Origin: Gonocerus acuteangulatus
Lineage: Eukaryota > Arthropoda > Insecta > Hemiptera > Coreidae
Direction of reading: 5' to 3'
NCBI GenBank assembly: GCA_946811695.1
Contig: OX328126.1
Span: forward strand, 8,136,197-8,200,196
DNA: 64,000 bases
Each line of letters begins with the position of its first letter. Position 1 is the first letter of the stretch. Of this stretch, positions 45,185 through 56,477 are shown piece by piece. The translations under genes and the position numbers were made by a program. The notes under the pieces are model-generated. The model was not told the origin of the DNA. It was given only the letters and a program-made list of their open reading frames with translations, and searched no databases.

Positions 45185-45522
45185 TAAGTGGAGATGGAAA
45201 TAGTTAGCAGAGATACGAAGACAAGGTATAGTTGGGATTCGGCTAGGAAAAAACGTCAGACTTTCTTCAGCACTAGAGAATGCCTAGGGGGGAGGGAGGA
45301 AGACCTCGAGGACAACTTAGGTAACCATGGTTGAATGTATAAAGGTTGATACATTCAACCATGGTTACCTAAGTTGTCCTCGAGGTCTTCCTCCCTCCCC
45401 CCTAGGCATTCTCTAGTGCTCAAGAAGGCTGCCAATGTGCAGCCGAAACGTCCAAATACAGATTTCTTCCTGAAAGTCTGACGTTTTTCTCCTAGCCGAA
45501 TCCCGACTATACCTTGTCTTCG
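45185..45522. mobile_element. 338-bp palindromic Penelope-type element P5
   Basis: Same family as 2953-3322 (shared GAATGCCTAGGGGGGAGGGA and CCTCGAGGACAACTTAGGTA). A probable 12-bp target duplication TATACATATATT lies at 45173-45184 and 45523-45534, but it is low-complexity, so less certain. A left-only extension of 31-32 nt includes ATAGTTAGCAGAGATAC. The left arm lost about 55 nt covering its hammerhead. The right arm has a core mutation. Confidence 0.75.
45419..45452 (+). ncRNA. hammerhead-like motif with mutated core
   Basis: CTCAAGA in place of CTGAAGA changes the invariant core G, so it should be inactive. Helix II GGCTGC/GCAGCC and GAAACGTC are intact. Confidence 0.55.
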
Positions 45523-45548
45523 TATACATATATTCATATACATATATT

Positions 45549-45636
<88 letters not shown>

Positions 45637-45639
45637 TAT

Positions 45640-45960
45640 ATGGGTCGAGGTTAGCTCAGTGGTAGAGCACTGGACTAATAAGTTGGAGGACCTGAGTTCA
45701 AATCCCGAGCAAGCACTAAAGATTTTTTCTTCTAGTGTGTTCGTTCGTGGGTTGAATTCGGCCTCCCTGACCGCCCCTAGTTAATTTAATAATGGGTACC
45801 TTGGGTGCTAATGACTCTAGCAGTCGAAGCAGTCAAGGGGGAAATCAGGCGGCCGGAGCATAGTACTGACCATACTATCTCCCTAGTGTGCCGTTGGTCA
45901 TGAATCAGATACCTCTATAGTATCTGCCCCTCAGGGCCCTCGTAGCCGGTTACGGGACTG

Positions 45961-45964
<4 letters not shown>
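45640..45964 (+). mobile_element. tRNA-derived SINE, family B, inside (TA)n
   Basis: The head GGGTCGAGGTTAGCTCAGTG, A box TGGTAGAGC and B-box-like GAGTTCAAATCCCGAG, ending CCGGTTACGGGACTGATTTA. Flanked by (TA)n at about 45550-45632 and 45963-46015, the target being the microsatellite itself. A further (TA)n lies at about 46068-46098. Confidence 0.85.
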
Positions 45965-46017
<53 letters not shown>

Positions 46018-46063
46018 TATGTATATATGTGTATATGTATATATATACTTATTTATATCTATT

Positions 46064-46101
<38 letters not shown>

Positions 46102-46159
46102 AATAGATATACATAAGTATAAATTTACACATATTAAGTACCTGCGAACAAATATAAGA

Positions 46160-46345
46160 ATAACAAGATAGGGTTACCGATAAGAAGGTTGAGAAACGTT
46201 ACAAGAAACTGAATAACGTCACAAGAAAGTGTCCGCATGCGCGGTGGCCATGTACGAAAAAGAAGACTATATGTTAAACAGTACATTACATAGGATTGTC
46301 GGGTGGACCTAAAGCATATTCATGTTCCTGAATTTGAGCAGAATG
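46160..46345 (-). repeat. reverse copy of the dispersed repeat at 3690-3845
   Basis: Minus strand shares CAGGAACATGAATATGC, ACATATAGTCTTCTTTTTCG and CCACCGCGCATGCG with 3690-3845. Confidence 0.6.
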
Positions 46346-46499
46346 CTCTAAACGAGTTTTTATTTGTATTCATTATTGAATAACAATAATTTATTTAATG
46401 GCAATTTTTATTGAATAAAAACGATATATTGAATGACATTTTTTAATGAAAGTTATTTATTCGAATGAAAATTTTTTTGAATGAAATTGATTTATTTGA
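46346..46499. repeat. ATTCA-rich low-complexity repeat
   Basis: Runs of ATTGAATAA and TTCAATAAA variants, like 52028-52612. Confidence 0.6.
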
Positions 46500-46890
46500 A
46501 TGAAATGTTTCGTGTGTGGAATGAAAATCCCGAACCCTTGCACAGCCATCAGCATCCCCAGTCACAAAATTCTTGATAATGCTCGCAAATATAATGGGTG
46601 TTCCCAAATGACATCTGAGAAACATACATTTTTAAGTTTTAACGTACATTTATTATTAACAACCAAATTAATCTGTATTGGTTTCACTACTGTTACTGGT
46701 AACCTATAGATAACGGGTTATCTCTAGGTTTACTGTTTCTTGGCACTGGTCCGGACCGCCCCAATGTCAAGAAACATTATACTTTGATTACTAATCAATT
46801 TATGAATAACTTATAGTATGTCGGGTACCATGCAATAATAAACTGCACAAAATTATGTAGTGGCGTTAATTTTGGTGATACATTATTTAA
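46500..46890 (-). repeat. dispersed repeat R5, copy without MITE
   Basis: Minus strand follows the order of 5210-5790 (GTATCACCAAAATTAACGCC, TTGACATTGG, CGTTATCTATAGGTTACC, GGGATGCTGATGG, GCAAGGGTTCGGGAT) but without the insertion at 5486-5721. It therefore serves as an empty-site paralogue. Confidence 0.65.
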
Positions 46891-46917
46891 CGCAAAAAAA
46901 AAATAAATATAATTGAG

Positions 46918-48210
46918 TGAGCGGAAACGCCTAGCAATTGTGCCATTAACATATTTTCGCTTCGTTTTCGTTCGGCCAATGTTATATTGAAACTCTAGTC
47001 AACCCAAATCATTGACAATCCCGTCGCCATATTGGCAAAAACTCAATTGACGCCTTGATCCAGATCTCTGACCAGGTGATGATCCAGATCTATGAGAGCC
47101 GGTTCTTTAAGCTTCGTTGAATCTAATACGTGAGTACGCAAAATCCAAAACGCCGTGATCGCCTAGATCCATAGATCGCCCAGCCTTTTCAGCGTTCAGA
47201 GATCTGGATCATGGATAACGCATTTCTATTGGTCTATTCCTACGAGCAATTCTATTGGCCATTGTGTTTATAGTAACCGTCTTGTTCCCTTCCTATTTAG
47301 AACGCAATTCATTTGTACATTAGTGTTTCTTTGTTTTCCTAGTTTGTTGTTTGTTTTACCGAAATAACCATCATCCACCGAAAAACCATCCTTGATCTAT
47401 ATTATCAACGAGTTGGATTGACTAGAGTTTCGATATAACCTTCAGCGAGCGGAAACGCATAGCAATTGTATTCTTAACATCAGAGCAAGGCGTTTTTCCT
47501 CGCTCAAGGTTATATTGAAACTCTAGACAACCCATATCGTTGTTAATCCCGTCGTCATATTGGCAAAAACTCAATTGACTCCTTGATTCAGATCTCTGAC
47601 CCGGTTCTTTAACCTGCCTTCAAGCTAATATGTTAAGTACCTAAAATTCAAAACGCCTTGATCTCCTAGATCCAAAGATCACCCAGCTAGCTGGTGGGTG
47701 ATTTATGGAAACCCAAATCGTTGATAATCCCGTCGACATATTGGCAAAAACTCAATTGCTCCTTGATCCAGATCTCTGACCCGGTTCATTGAAGCTAATA
47801 TGTAAGTAACCAAAATCCAAAACTCCTCGACTTCCTAGATCCATAGATCACCCAGTAAGCTCTTGGGTGATCTATGGAAAACCAAATCGTTGATAATCCC
47901 GTCACCATGGTAAAAACTCAATAGACTCCTTGATCCAGATCACTGATCCGGTTCTTAACCCTGCATTGAAGCTAATATGTAATTAACCAAAATCCAAAAC
48001 TCCTCGACTTCCTAGATCCATAGATCACCCAGTAAGCTCTTGGGTGATCTATGGAAAACCAAATCGTTGATAATCCCGTCACCATGGTAAAAACTCAATA
48101 GACTCCTTGATCCAGATCACTGATCCGGTTCTTAACCCTGCATTGAAGCTAATGCAGTAAGCATCCAAAATCCAAAACGCCTCTAAGATCCATAGATCAC
48201 CCAGCTAGCC
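46918..48210 (+). repeat. complex tandem array of about 170-177-bp units with hairpins
   Basis: The word GATAATCCCGTC (or CAATCCCGTCGCC) recurs near 47019, 47538, 47727, 47893 and 48070. The last two units are 177 bp apart and almost identical. Units contain GATCCATAGATCACCCAG facing CTTGGGTGATCTATGG, a hairpin of about 16 bp. Upstream parts also repeat GCGGAAACGC..TAGCAATTGT (46921, 47439) and AACTCTAG. No coding frame. Confidence 0.7.
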
Positions 48211-48532
48211 GTTGAAGGGATATTCTCCAAGGAGGTCTCGGGATAGAGACGTACAGGTACCACCGGGGCTGTGGCCCCTTTATCCTCGATTCTCCACGGA
48301 CTCTTCCCGCTTCCAGCTCCAGGCAGGCTGGAACGGACAAAAACCCCAAGCCGAGGCGGTAATCAGACCACAAACACTGCTATCTCAATCACACCTATAC
48401 ATAGCTCTATTCGATACCTTTCACGGTGTAGGGGTATTTGCTTTTCTGAATGGGATCGCTCCGGTGTGTCAGTTCAATGGAAGGCATTAAGGGATTCCTG
48501 CTACACACGGTTCAAGAGATTTCGAATGCAAG

Positions 48533-48535
<3 letters not shown>
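48211..48535. other. GC-richer unique segment, no gene recognised
   Basis: Two overlapping frames of 92 and 116 codons cross this stretch, but the longer runs into a (TA)n microsatellite. Neither resembles a family I know. A (TA)n follows at about 48536-48588. Confidence 0.3.
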
Positions 48536-48591
<56 letters not shown>

Positions 48592-48774
48592 ATGTCCGTT
48601 ACGCAGGAGCTGCATAACTAACCACTTTCCGCTAAATTTGGTTAGTGCAGACTGCATTCCTGAATAATTTCCCAAAAATAACCTATATAAATAAAATAAA
48701 AACATGAATAGTTCTGCCCTTTTACATTTGAAATGAGCAGCTGTTTAAATCCATATTTTTTTTTATTAATTTCC

Positions 48775-48825
48775 TTGGAGGCCCGGTGGCCGTGAGTGTT
48801 AAAGCGTGAGCACTTAACACTCCGT
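48775..48825 (+). mobile_element. SINE family C head fragment
   Basis: GGAGGCCCGGTGGCCGTGAG, GTGTTAAAGCGTGAGCAC and TTAACACTCCGT. It is cut off where a family A tail begins. Confidence 0.6.
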
Positions 48826-48876
48826 ATTTTTTTTTTTTTTTTTACGGCGCATCGACATCTTGGCCATTAGCGCCTG

Positions 48877-48877
<1 letters not shown>
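48826..48877 (-). mobile_element. SINE family A tail fragment
   Basis: Poly-T, then ACGGCGCATCGACATCTTGG and CCATTAGCGCC. The head is missing. It is bounded by a (TA)n tract at about 48877-48962. Confidence 0.6.
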
Positions 48878-48967
<90 letters not shown>

Positions 48968-49114
48968 GCGTGTGTTTATATATTAGCAGGGAGGAGTGTA
49001 ATATTTTGTGTCTGCCAGGAAAGATCGATGAAGATTTGTAGACATATTAAAAATATTCCGTCATAAGTGCAAAATCAAAATCAAAAGTACTTAATAAATC
49101 ATAAATTTTAGAAG

Positions 49115-49955
49115 TAAGGGAATGGATTAGCCTAAAAAAAGAGTCAGAATTTCGGAAAAATATATATTTTGGCGTGCCCGGTGGCAGCATTCTTCAGCTG
49201 AAAAAAAGTTAGTTGTTACATTAAAAAAAAAAAAACTTTTGTTATTTAATATGTACAAAAAAATGTTTACAGCCGATTTCATAATCTAATATATTGCTTA
49301 CTGTTTTTTTTTTTTTTTTTTTTTTTTTTATTCTATTCCTTGATTTTGTACATTCTAATCCAAAGTCCTAAGAACAATAGTCGATGCTCCCTTCTACGTT
49401 TCCAACCTCAACCTCCATAAAGACCTCAATATCCCACTCGTTAATGATGTTGTATTATCCAGATTCCAACGTTTCCATCCTAAACTTTCCACCTATGAAA
49501 ATCCTGAAGTCCTCTCCCTATCAAGCGTCACCTATCCACTCTCTTCATCAAGGCGAGTGAGAAGACAGTGGCCCAGAGATCTGCTGCAGTGACCTGGTGA
49601 AGTGTTAGCAATGGCTTTCTCTTTGTTCAAGTGCGACAATGTCTGTGACTCGCCGATCTCTCTTCGACTCCCGCCACTGGTCGGAGCAGAAGGTGGCTTG
49701 TGTAGGCACCTCTCGACTTCATCTGAGCGACTTTTTGACGTTGAGAATGAAGTTGGGAGGCCTTGAGCTCAGAATCTTCATATTGTTGCATATCATATCA
49801 CATTACCAAATGTATGTCATAACCAATATAAAAATATGTATATTTGTGAGCTGAAGAAGGCTTGGAAGGTTGGAAATATAGATTTTTTTCAGAAATCTGC
49901 CTTTTTCTTAGCCGTAACCCACCTCCACGAGTGACTATTTACATCTCATTACTAG
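49115..49955. mobile_element. degraded inverted Penelope-type pair P6
   Basis: A minus-strand end at about 49115-49208 (CAGCTGAAGAATGCTGCC, then AAATATATATTTTTCC) faces a plus-strand end at about 49851-49950 (GAGCTGAAGAAGGCTTGG, GGAAATATAGATTTTTTTC, TTAGCCGTAACCCACCTCC). Both hammerhead-like motifs have lost the GAAAC segment or helix II. A Jockey fragment lies in between. Confidence 0.5.
49371..49560 (+). pseudogene. Jockey-like LINE, C-terminal remnant
   Basis: The frame reads IVDAPFYVSNLNLHKDLNIP, then LVNDVV and RFQRFHPKLSTYENPEVLSL, and stops near 49590. It is the counterpart of the NAPYYVSNLTLHNDFNIP block at 15200-15541, but a clearly different copy. A T-rich run precedes it (about 49302-49330). 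Confidence 0.75.
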
Positions 49956-50169
49956 ATACACTAGATTAGCACACGAATATCTCAAAAAAGGACATAACAA
50001 ACCGAATTACAAGATATATGCAACCAAAATAGTCTTGCCAGAATCAAAATGGTAATGGTCTTGTAACGAGTGATAGCGAAGCCCAGCCCATGCATATTGT
50101 TAATCTGTATGAAATTAAGGGCATTCCTATATATTCACGTATACTTTTTAGGTTTTTTTTTTTTTAACG

Positions 50170-51800
50170 TTTTAGCGCGTTTCCTCCGTATCTCAAAAGA
50201 GGTAACCCCAAATAGGATTGCCATTAGACGCAATCCGGAAGTTTATTCAGAAACGATTAATTCAGTTTAAAATTGTTCCAGACGTTTGACGAAACTAACT
50301 AAACTAAGATATTTAAATTTTTGTTGCGTCTGGAATTAAAAAGGATTAGAAAAAAAATGTATTAACAGACTTGAAAAGTTATTGGACCTTCGTGTAACTG
50401 GATGACTATTCGAATGCTCACTATATTCTCTGCAAATGAGGTTATTGGATCTTCGTGTTACTGGATGACTATTCGAATGCTCACTATATTCTCTGCAAAT
50501 GAGGTTTAGAAGTTATTGGATCTTCGTGTTACTGGATGGCTATTCGAATGCTCACTAAATTCTCTGCAAATGAGGTTTAGAAGTTATTGGATCTTCGTGT
50601 TACTGGATGACTATTCGAATGCTCACTATATTCTCTGCAAATGAGGTTTAGAAGTTATTGGATCTTCGTGTTACTGGATGACTATTCGAATGCTCACTAT
50701 ATTCTCTGCAAATGAGGTTTAGAAGTTATTGGATCTTCGTGTTACTGGATGGCTATTCGAATGCTCACTAAATTCTCTGCAAATGAGGTTTAGAAGTTAT
50801 TGGATCTTCGTGTTACTGGATGGCTATTCGAATGCTCACTAAATTCTCTGCAAATGAGGTTTAGAAGTTATTGGATCTTCGTGTTACTGGATGACTATTC
50901 GAATGCTCACTATATTCTCTGCAAATGAGGTTTAGAAGTTATTGGATCTTCGTGTTACTGGATGACTATTCGAATGCTCACTATATTCTCTGCAAATGAG
51001 GTTTAGAAGTTATTGGATCTTCGTGTTACTGGATGACTATTCGAATGCTCACTATATTCTCTGCAAATGAGGTTTAGAAGTTATTGGATCTTCGTGTTAC
51101 TGGATGACTATTCGAATGCTCACTATATTCTCTGCAAATGAGGTTTAGAAGTTATTGGATCTTCGTGTTACAGGATGACTATTCGAATGCTCACTAAATT
51201 CTCTGCAAATGAGGTTTAGAAGTTATTGGATCTTCGTGTTACTGGATGACTATTCGAATGCTCACTAAATTCTCTGCAAATGAGGTTTAGAAGTTATTGG
51301 ATCTTCGTGTTACAGGATGACTATTCGAATGCTCACTAAATTCTCTGCAAATGAGGTTTAGAAGTTATTGGATCTTCGTGTTACAGGATGACTATTCGAA
51401 TGCTCACTAAATTCTCTGCAAATGAGGTTTAGAAGTTATTGGATCTTCGTGTTACTGGATGACTATTCGAATGCTCACTAAATTCTCTGCAAATGAGGTT
51501 TAGAAGTTATTGGATCTTCGTGTTACAGGATGACTATTCGAATGCTCACTAAATTCTCTGCAAATGAGGTTTAGAAGTTATTGGATCTTCGTGTTACAGG
51601 ATGACTATTCGAATGCTCACTAAATTCTCTGCAAATGAGGTTTAGAAGTTATTGGATCTTCGTGTTACTGGATGACTATTCGAATGCTCACTAAATTCTC
51701 TGCAAATGAGGTTTAGAAGTAATTTTCGATGTCAATCCGAGAAATAACTGCTTAAATTTTCGAAAGAGTTAGATTCGTTGCTTTAAACTGTTTTTGTATT
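50170..51800 (+). repeat. dispersed repeat R1400, copy carrying a 71-bp expansion
   Basis: The flanks of the array match R1400: AGCGCGTTTCCTCCGTATCT and GACGCAATCCGGAAG upstream, GATGTCAATCCGAGAAATAA downstream (compare AACGTCAATCAGAGATATAA near 26397). Confidence 0.65.
50380..51722 (+). repeat. 71-bp tandem array, about 19 units
   Basis: The unit begins TTATTGGATCTTCGTGTTAC and includes GACTATTCGAATGCTCAC and TCTCTGCAAATGAGGTTTAG. GGATCTTCG starts at 50447, 50518 and 50589, giving 71 bp. Variants (TATATTC or TAAATTC, TACTGG or TACAGG, GACTA or GGCTA) occur in blocks. It expanded from a single segment of R1400 (compare 26270-26370 and 60690-60800), with about 40 bp of the parent missing. Confidence 0.9.
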
Positions 51801-52027
51801 GTCGTTTTTTTTTTTTGTTTTTTTTTTTTTTTTTTTAATTGCTTTTAGCATTAATATACATTTTTCACATTTTTACATATTTTTTTTTATAATTTAGGTA
51901 CATTGGGTTCCGAACCATGTTAGGTCCCTTTCCCAAAATCATAATACTCGTAGGTTAGTTTCCCATTCATGCCGTTTCTTCAAACTCCTTCCTCGGCCGT
52001 GGTTCGATTCCCAGCGACTCCAGAGTT

Positions 52028-52246
52028 GGGCATTATTCAATAAATTTTTTATTCAATGATCATTCAAATAAATTTTTATTGAATAATAATTTATTCATTG
52101 ATTACGTTATTCATACATTGAATAATTTTTTATTCTATGAATAACAGGGTTGGATCATTAGTCAATAAATTTTTATTGAATAAGAATTCATTCATTTATT
52201 CAGTTATTCATTGACTGATTTTATTTTATCTATATATTTATATATA

Positions 52247-52290
<44 letters not shown>

Positions 52291-52612
52291 TATATATATT
52301 CAGTAAACAGTATCACTCAAATATATAGTTTCCATTAAAAGAAAGAAAACATTTGATGTATTTAACGAAAAATCTCAATCAAATAAATAATTTGTATTCA
52401 ATAAAAATTTTCATTCAAATAAATTATTTTTATTCAATAAAAATTTTCATTCAATAAATCATTTTTATTCAATAATGAATAAAAATATAAATTTACGTTA
52501 TTCATTGATTCACTGAATAATGAATGAAAAATTATTCATTATTCAGAATGAAATATAAAATTTATTCATTATTCATTATTCATTATTCTGAATGATTTTT
52601 GCCCAACACTGA
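52028..52612. repeat. ATTCAATAAA-rich element with TTGGGCA/TGCCCAA ends
   Basis: It begins GTTGGGCATTATTCAATAAA and ends TTTTTGCCCAACAC. The interior is almost entirely permutations of ATTCA and TTCAATAAA around (TA)n at about 52250-52290. Pieces of the same sequence occur at 22770-22870, 44470-44500, 44860-44940 and 46346-46499, so it behaves as a dispersed element. Confidence 0.6.
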
Positions 52613-53700
52613 GCGACTCCCTATACAATTATCTGAACCGCTTGATTGAATATACCAAAGCGTTCTTAGTTACACGAAATAATAAAGAATGAATCATAAA
52701 AATTTGACAGATGAAGACCACGTGGCGAAAATCCTTATTCTTGTTGGTTAGTTTCGCATTCATATCGTTCCATCCAAATCCTGCACCGGTCGCGGTTCGA
52801 TCCCCGCCCAGTCCCCATATAATTATCTCTACCCCCATCATGAATAGACCTGAAGGGATATCCTGGCTAATGCTTTGAACGTCTGCCTATTGAATGCGAT
52901 ATCCTTTCCTCCCTAACAACAACCATCCACCCCTTGCAGAACCATCAACCCCTCCCATACACTTAATAGGACAATAACCCTTCAAGATATCGTACTCGTT
53001 CACCGATTATAATATCACATTACTTATTATAGCTGTCGTTAATTGCTATCTGCTAAAGAGATTTACAACCAACCATTAAATATTTCGTTTTAATATTTTA
53101 TTGAAAGACAACAACAATATAAAGTAAGAGGAGAAGAAGGATTTTGGAAGCTTTTTATATTACAAGTAGTGAGTATGCAATAAACTTTAAAGCAGACACC
53201 CAAAAAATTAACAAACATTATTCAGAAATTTTAAATAGGATTAAGAATTTGGGATAAAGGAAAAAAAATTTGTATAATTGATTTTATAATTTGTGTTAAT
53301 TTTAAACAAATGATGTAATAGTTATAAGACAAAAAACAATAAAAAATTGTAAGGTGTTTTTGTGGGTTAATTTTATTATTTAAATTTAAAAAATATATTG
53401 ATTGTTATAAAAATGAGGATACGCATAGATAAGTCTTATTAAATCATGAAAGAGTCTTCGACAATGTGGGGGATACAAAAAAAAAAAAAAAAATGGTGGT
53501 GTTTAAGTTTTGGAAGATACCTAGAAAATTTGAAGAATAGTTTTAATAATTGTAATTGCCAGGATGACAAGGCCTATACTGGAAAAGTTTTTTAAAAAGA
53601 GGCTGTTGTAAATTAGGTAAACAATAGAATACAATAATGGACATAGGGTTAAATTATTATAAATTATTTAATAAGAGGGTTAAATTAAGTTTTTTGTAGC
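52613..53700. other. no gene recognised
   Basis: AT-rich sequence. 52760-52860 contains a B-box-like GGTTCGATCCCC without a matching head. No coding frame is supported. Confidence 0.4.
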
Positions 53701-53725
53701 ACTTACTTTATTTTACTTCCAGAAA

Positions 53726-53753
53726 TTGAAAATGGCCTGAAGGCCGAAACGTT
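53726..53753 (+). ncRNA. hammerhead-like motif with variant core
   Basis: TTGAAAA, T, helix II GGCC-TGAA-GGCC, then GAAACGTT. Same core variant as 14766-14792. No paired arm was found nearby. Confidence 0.35.
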
Positions 53754-53939
53754 AAATGTGTAAATAAATAAAGGATTTAAGGTCTGAGGAATAGATCACA
53801 CCAATTTAGCCTTGAAACAATATAAAAGAGAGAACTGGGCGAGTAACATACTTGGTTTCAACATACTGGGTTTCAAAGCGAAAATAAGTTGTTGAGAGGA
53901 AATCGAAAGTAAGTTGTGTTGGCCACAAATATCAAAAAG

Positions 53940-54810
53940 TCGGAGAGCTGGAAACGCACTTTTCATGAAGTGTTTTATGCACCTTGAAATTTTGGTATAA
54001 TGTACCTCTTGGGTTGATAAGAAGGTAAGTATGTGTTGGCTAGACTTACCGAGGAACACCAGGTACTGCCCATAGGGGAAAGGTGCAAAACAATATTTCC
54101 CAAAAAATAGTGTTTTATTCAGAAGTCAACTATCATTAATGTAAAAAACTGCAAATTAAGGCAATTTTACAATGAGTAATAAATAAGGCAGACACTTTTA
54201 AGGGGGTTAAAATTCAAAAAAAAAAAAAAAAAAAAAAAAAAGGACCTAGTTTTTATTTTTAATATTAAATGAAGTGCTTTATTCACGCTACGATTTAAAC
54301 AGAGTTTTCAATGAACATGATTGAAAATAATTACAAAAGGGCAGAAACTTTTGTATTGTTCAAATATCACGAAACATGAAAATAAATGTTGCCTATGATA
54401 GACTGCAATACACTGCGTAAGAATGAATGAGAGCACCGATCATCTGGGCAGTTGTGGTTATTCTCTGCGCTCTCATTGGTTCTTGCTCACATGATCTTGT
54501 ACAGCTGTCCCGGTTTAAATGGCAGCGTGAATAAAACTCTCATTTAATATTAGAATAAAAACAATTAATTTTTTTTTTACATGTTATACCCCTTAAAGGT
54601 GTCTGCCTTATTTATTATTCATTGTAAAATTGTCCTAATTTACGTATTGGGGAAATATGTTTTTTCACCTTTCCCCAATGTGCAGTATTTGGTGTTCCAC
54701 GGTAAGTCTAGCCAACACATATATACCTTCTTATCTCACAAGAGGTACATTATAGAAACATTTCGAGGCACATAAAACACTTCATGAAACGTGCGGTTAC
54801 TGGCTCTCGG
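53940..54810. mobile_element. foldback element, family FB-A, copy 2
   Basis: The termini GGAGAGCTGGAAACGCACTT and TTACTGGCTCTCGG and the arms (CACCAGGTACTGCCCATAGG with CCAATGTGCAGTATTTGGTG) match 728-1194. The centre is enlarged by an A-run (54213-54240) and a nested MITE. Confidence 0.75.
54249..54562. mobile_element. MITE nested in foldback FB-A copy 2
   Basis: The left end GTTTTTATTTTTAATATTAA and the right end TTAATATTAGAATAAAAAC are inverted. A second paired block is TTTATTCACGCT with AGCGTGAATAAA. No frame. Confidence 0.6.
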
Positions 54811-54814
54811 ACTA

Positions 54815-55540
54815 CAATACCTCATGTTGAAGTCAGAAAAATCGTTGTGCTAACTTCAATCGTTGTGACGAAGATCAGATAGTTCAACTTATACTGACAG
54901 ACTGCACTTTATAGTAACTGCAACGTATCTACTGAGACAAAGAGATGACGGAGAATCTAAAAGTTATTATTGGTATCTATTACATTTTTGAAAGCAACAA
55001 ACAACCCTAAATATCATTGAGTAACCATTACCCAACAAAAGGTTTGAAACCTCCTCACATCCCTTTGCCTCTTCATTTCAAACTTCAAAGAGGATCACTT
55101 CTTCTCCAGAGAGAGATCTAATGAGAAGCAACCAACTGTCAGGACTCTCACAAAACAGAGACCGCAACTAAAACAGAAATGCTCCTGAAAGTGTTACCTG
55201 CCTGGGGTACCTGGGGGGTCCCGGTATACATACCTGCAACCAGGTATATACCTGTGACCTGTCACCTACCTGCTAATTATTCTACTGGCTATCATATCCA
55301 CCTGCCTACATAATTACGGATCCATTCTCACTTACTCTACCTGTGTCAATATGTTAAGTGGTATGCCACCCTCTGGTGGAAATTGCTTCTAGGTGGGGAA
55401 AAAATAGGGCAAACCTTTGCGGTAAAATTCTTTGATTTTCGCAGCAGCTTTCGGCCGTTCTTTGATTCCTGATTTTCCGGACCAAGAGTCAAAGTTGTAG
55501 CCTTAATTGATCTTGAGGAAGGCACAAGTCACTGTGAGGA
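54815..55540. other. no gene recognised
   Basis: Includes a CAGGTATATACCTG palindrome near 55243 within CCTG-rich sequence. Nothing coding is supported. Confidence 0.35.
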
Positions 55541-55639
55541 GTATTGTCGTGTAAAAAAGTTTCAAAAAGAAAATAACCCAATCCTGGAGGAATTCTGCAG
55601 TTGGTTAATATATAAACCCCATTGGTACTGCAGTGGCTA

Positions 55640-55830
55640 CCTTTAGGATGGCTACAGGCCACGATTCACTGTAGAAAAATTCACATAAGATTGGTTTAGA
55701 AGATTCACCGACTTGTCCACTCTGCTCCCAAGAGGGTGGGACAAAGATCACCTTTCACAGTGCACAGCTCTTCAGGTGGACACTGGAGATGACACCACAG
55801 ATGGGAAGGCATCGAATGGTTGATCAGCCA
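55640..55830 (+). pseudogene. LINE C-terminal zinc-knuckle remnant
   Basis: One frame reads RMATGHDSL, stop, KNSHKIGLEDSPTCPLCSQE. This matches the common LINE C-terminus pattern (TGHD..L..H..RIG....SP.C.LC.QE). A shift follows, with DHLSQCTALQV in another frame completing the C..C..H..C motif. A stop and a frameshift make it non-functional. Confidence 0.55.
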
Positions 55831-56127
55831 AGGATGGAAAGATTTTTCAAGGATTACAATTTTCATCTTAATGACATATGGATTAATACACATAATGGAT
55901 TAATTACATTTTTCATCTTCAAACAATTACAAAAACCAAACCTCTTCTCAATAAGTGATGGAATATTTGGGATTCGGCATGCTTTTTGGCAGCCGTCTTC
56001 AGCAATGAATGCCTAGGGGATCAAGGAAGGCCAAGGATGTCCTTTAGGCGACCATGAGATAAATAAGAGCATGCAGTTAAATGCGTATTGCAGATATTAA
56101 CCTGCAACACGTTCGGGCCCATCTTCC

Positions 56128-56342
56128 TGGCGTATGCGTCACAGAGATGTGTTCCACGGGCCCGGCGTCGTGGCGTATACTTCAGAGAGATGTGTTCTGC
56201 GGGCCTAGCGTCGTGGCGTATGCGTCACAGAGATGTGTTCCACGGGCCCGGCGTCGTGGCGTATACGTCAGAGAGATGTGTTCTGCGGGCCTAGCGTCGT
56301 GGCGTATGCGTCACAGAGATGTGTTCCACGGGTGTATTCATC
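56128..56342 (+). repeat. 43-bp GC-rich array, five alternating units
   Basis: Unit starts at 56128, 56171, 56214, 56257 and 56300. Two alternating types (TGGCGTATGCGTCACAGAGA and TGGCGTATAC(T/G)TCAGAGAGA) make an 86-bp dimer. GC content stands out against the surroundings. Frames through it are by-products. Confidence 0.8.
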
Positions 56343-56352
56343 AGCAGATAGC

Positions 56353-56477
56353 TTCCCATTCTTTCTATCCCCACTTCTCCAGGCCTTGTCCTATAAGCTT
56401 CGTATTTGGTTTGGGACCTCATTACGTTATTCCCGGTTAGATTGCGGGAGAAGTGGGGATAGAAAGAATGGGAAGCT
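56353..56477. repeat. 29-bp-arm inverted repeat
   Basis: GCTTCCCATTCTTTCTATCC at 56353 is matched by GGATAGAAAGAATGGGAAGC ending at 56476, the pairing extending through CCCACTTCTCC. The loop is about 65 nt. Confidence 0.75.

Noticed and set aside
45650..45710. Apparent tRNA gene with TGGTAGAGC A box
   Set aside because: Same reasoning: head of SINE family B, present in several copies with a common tail.
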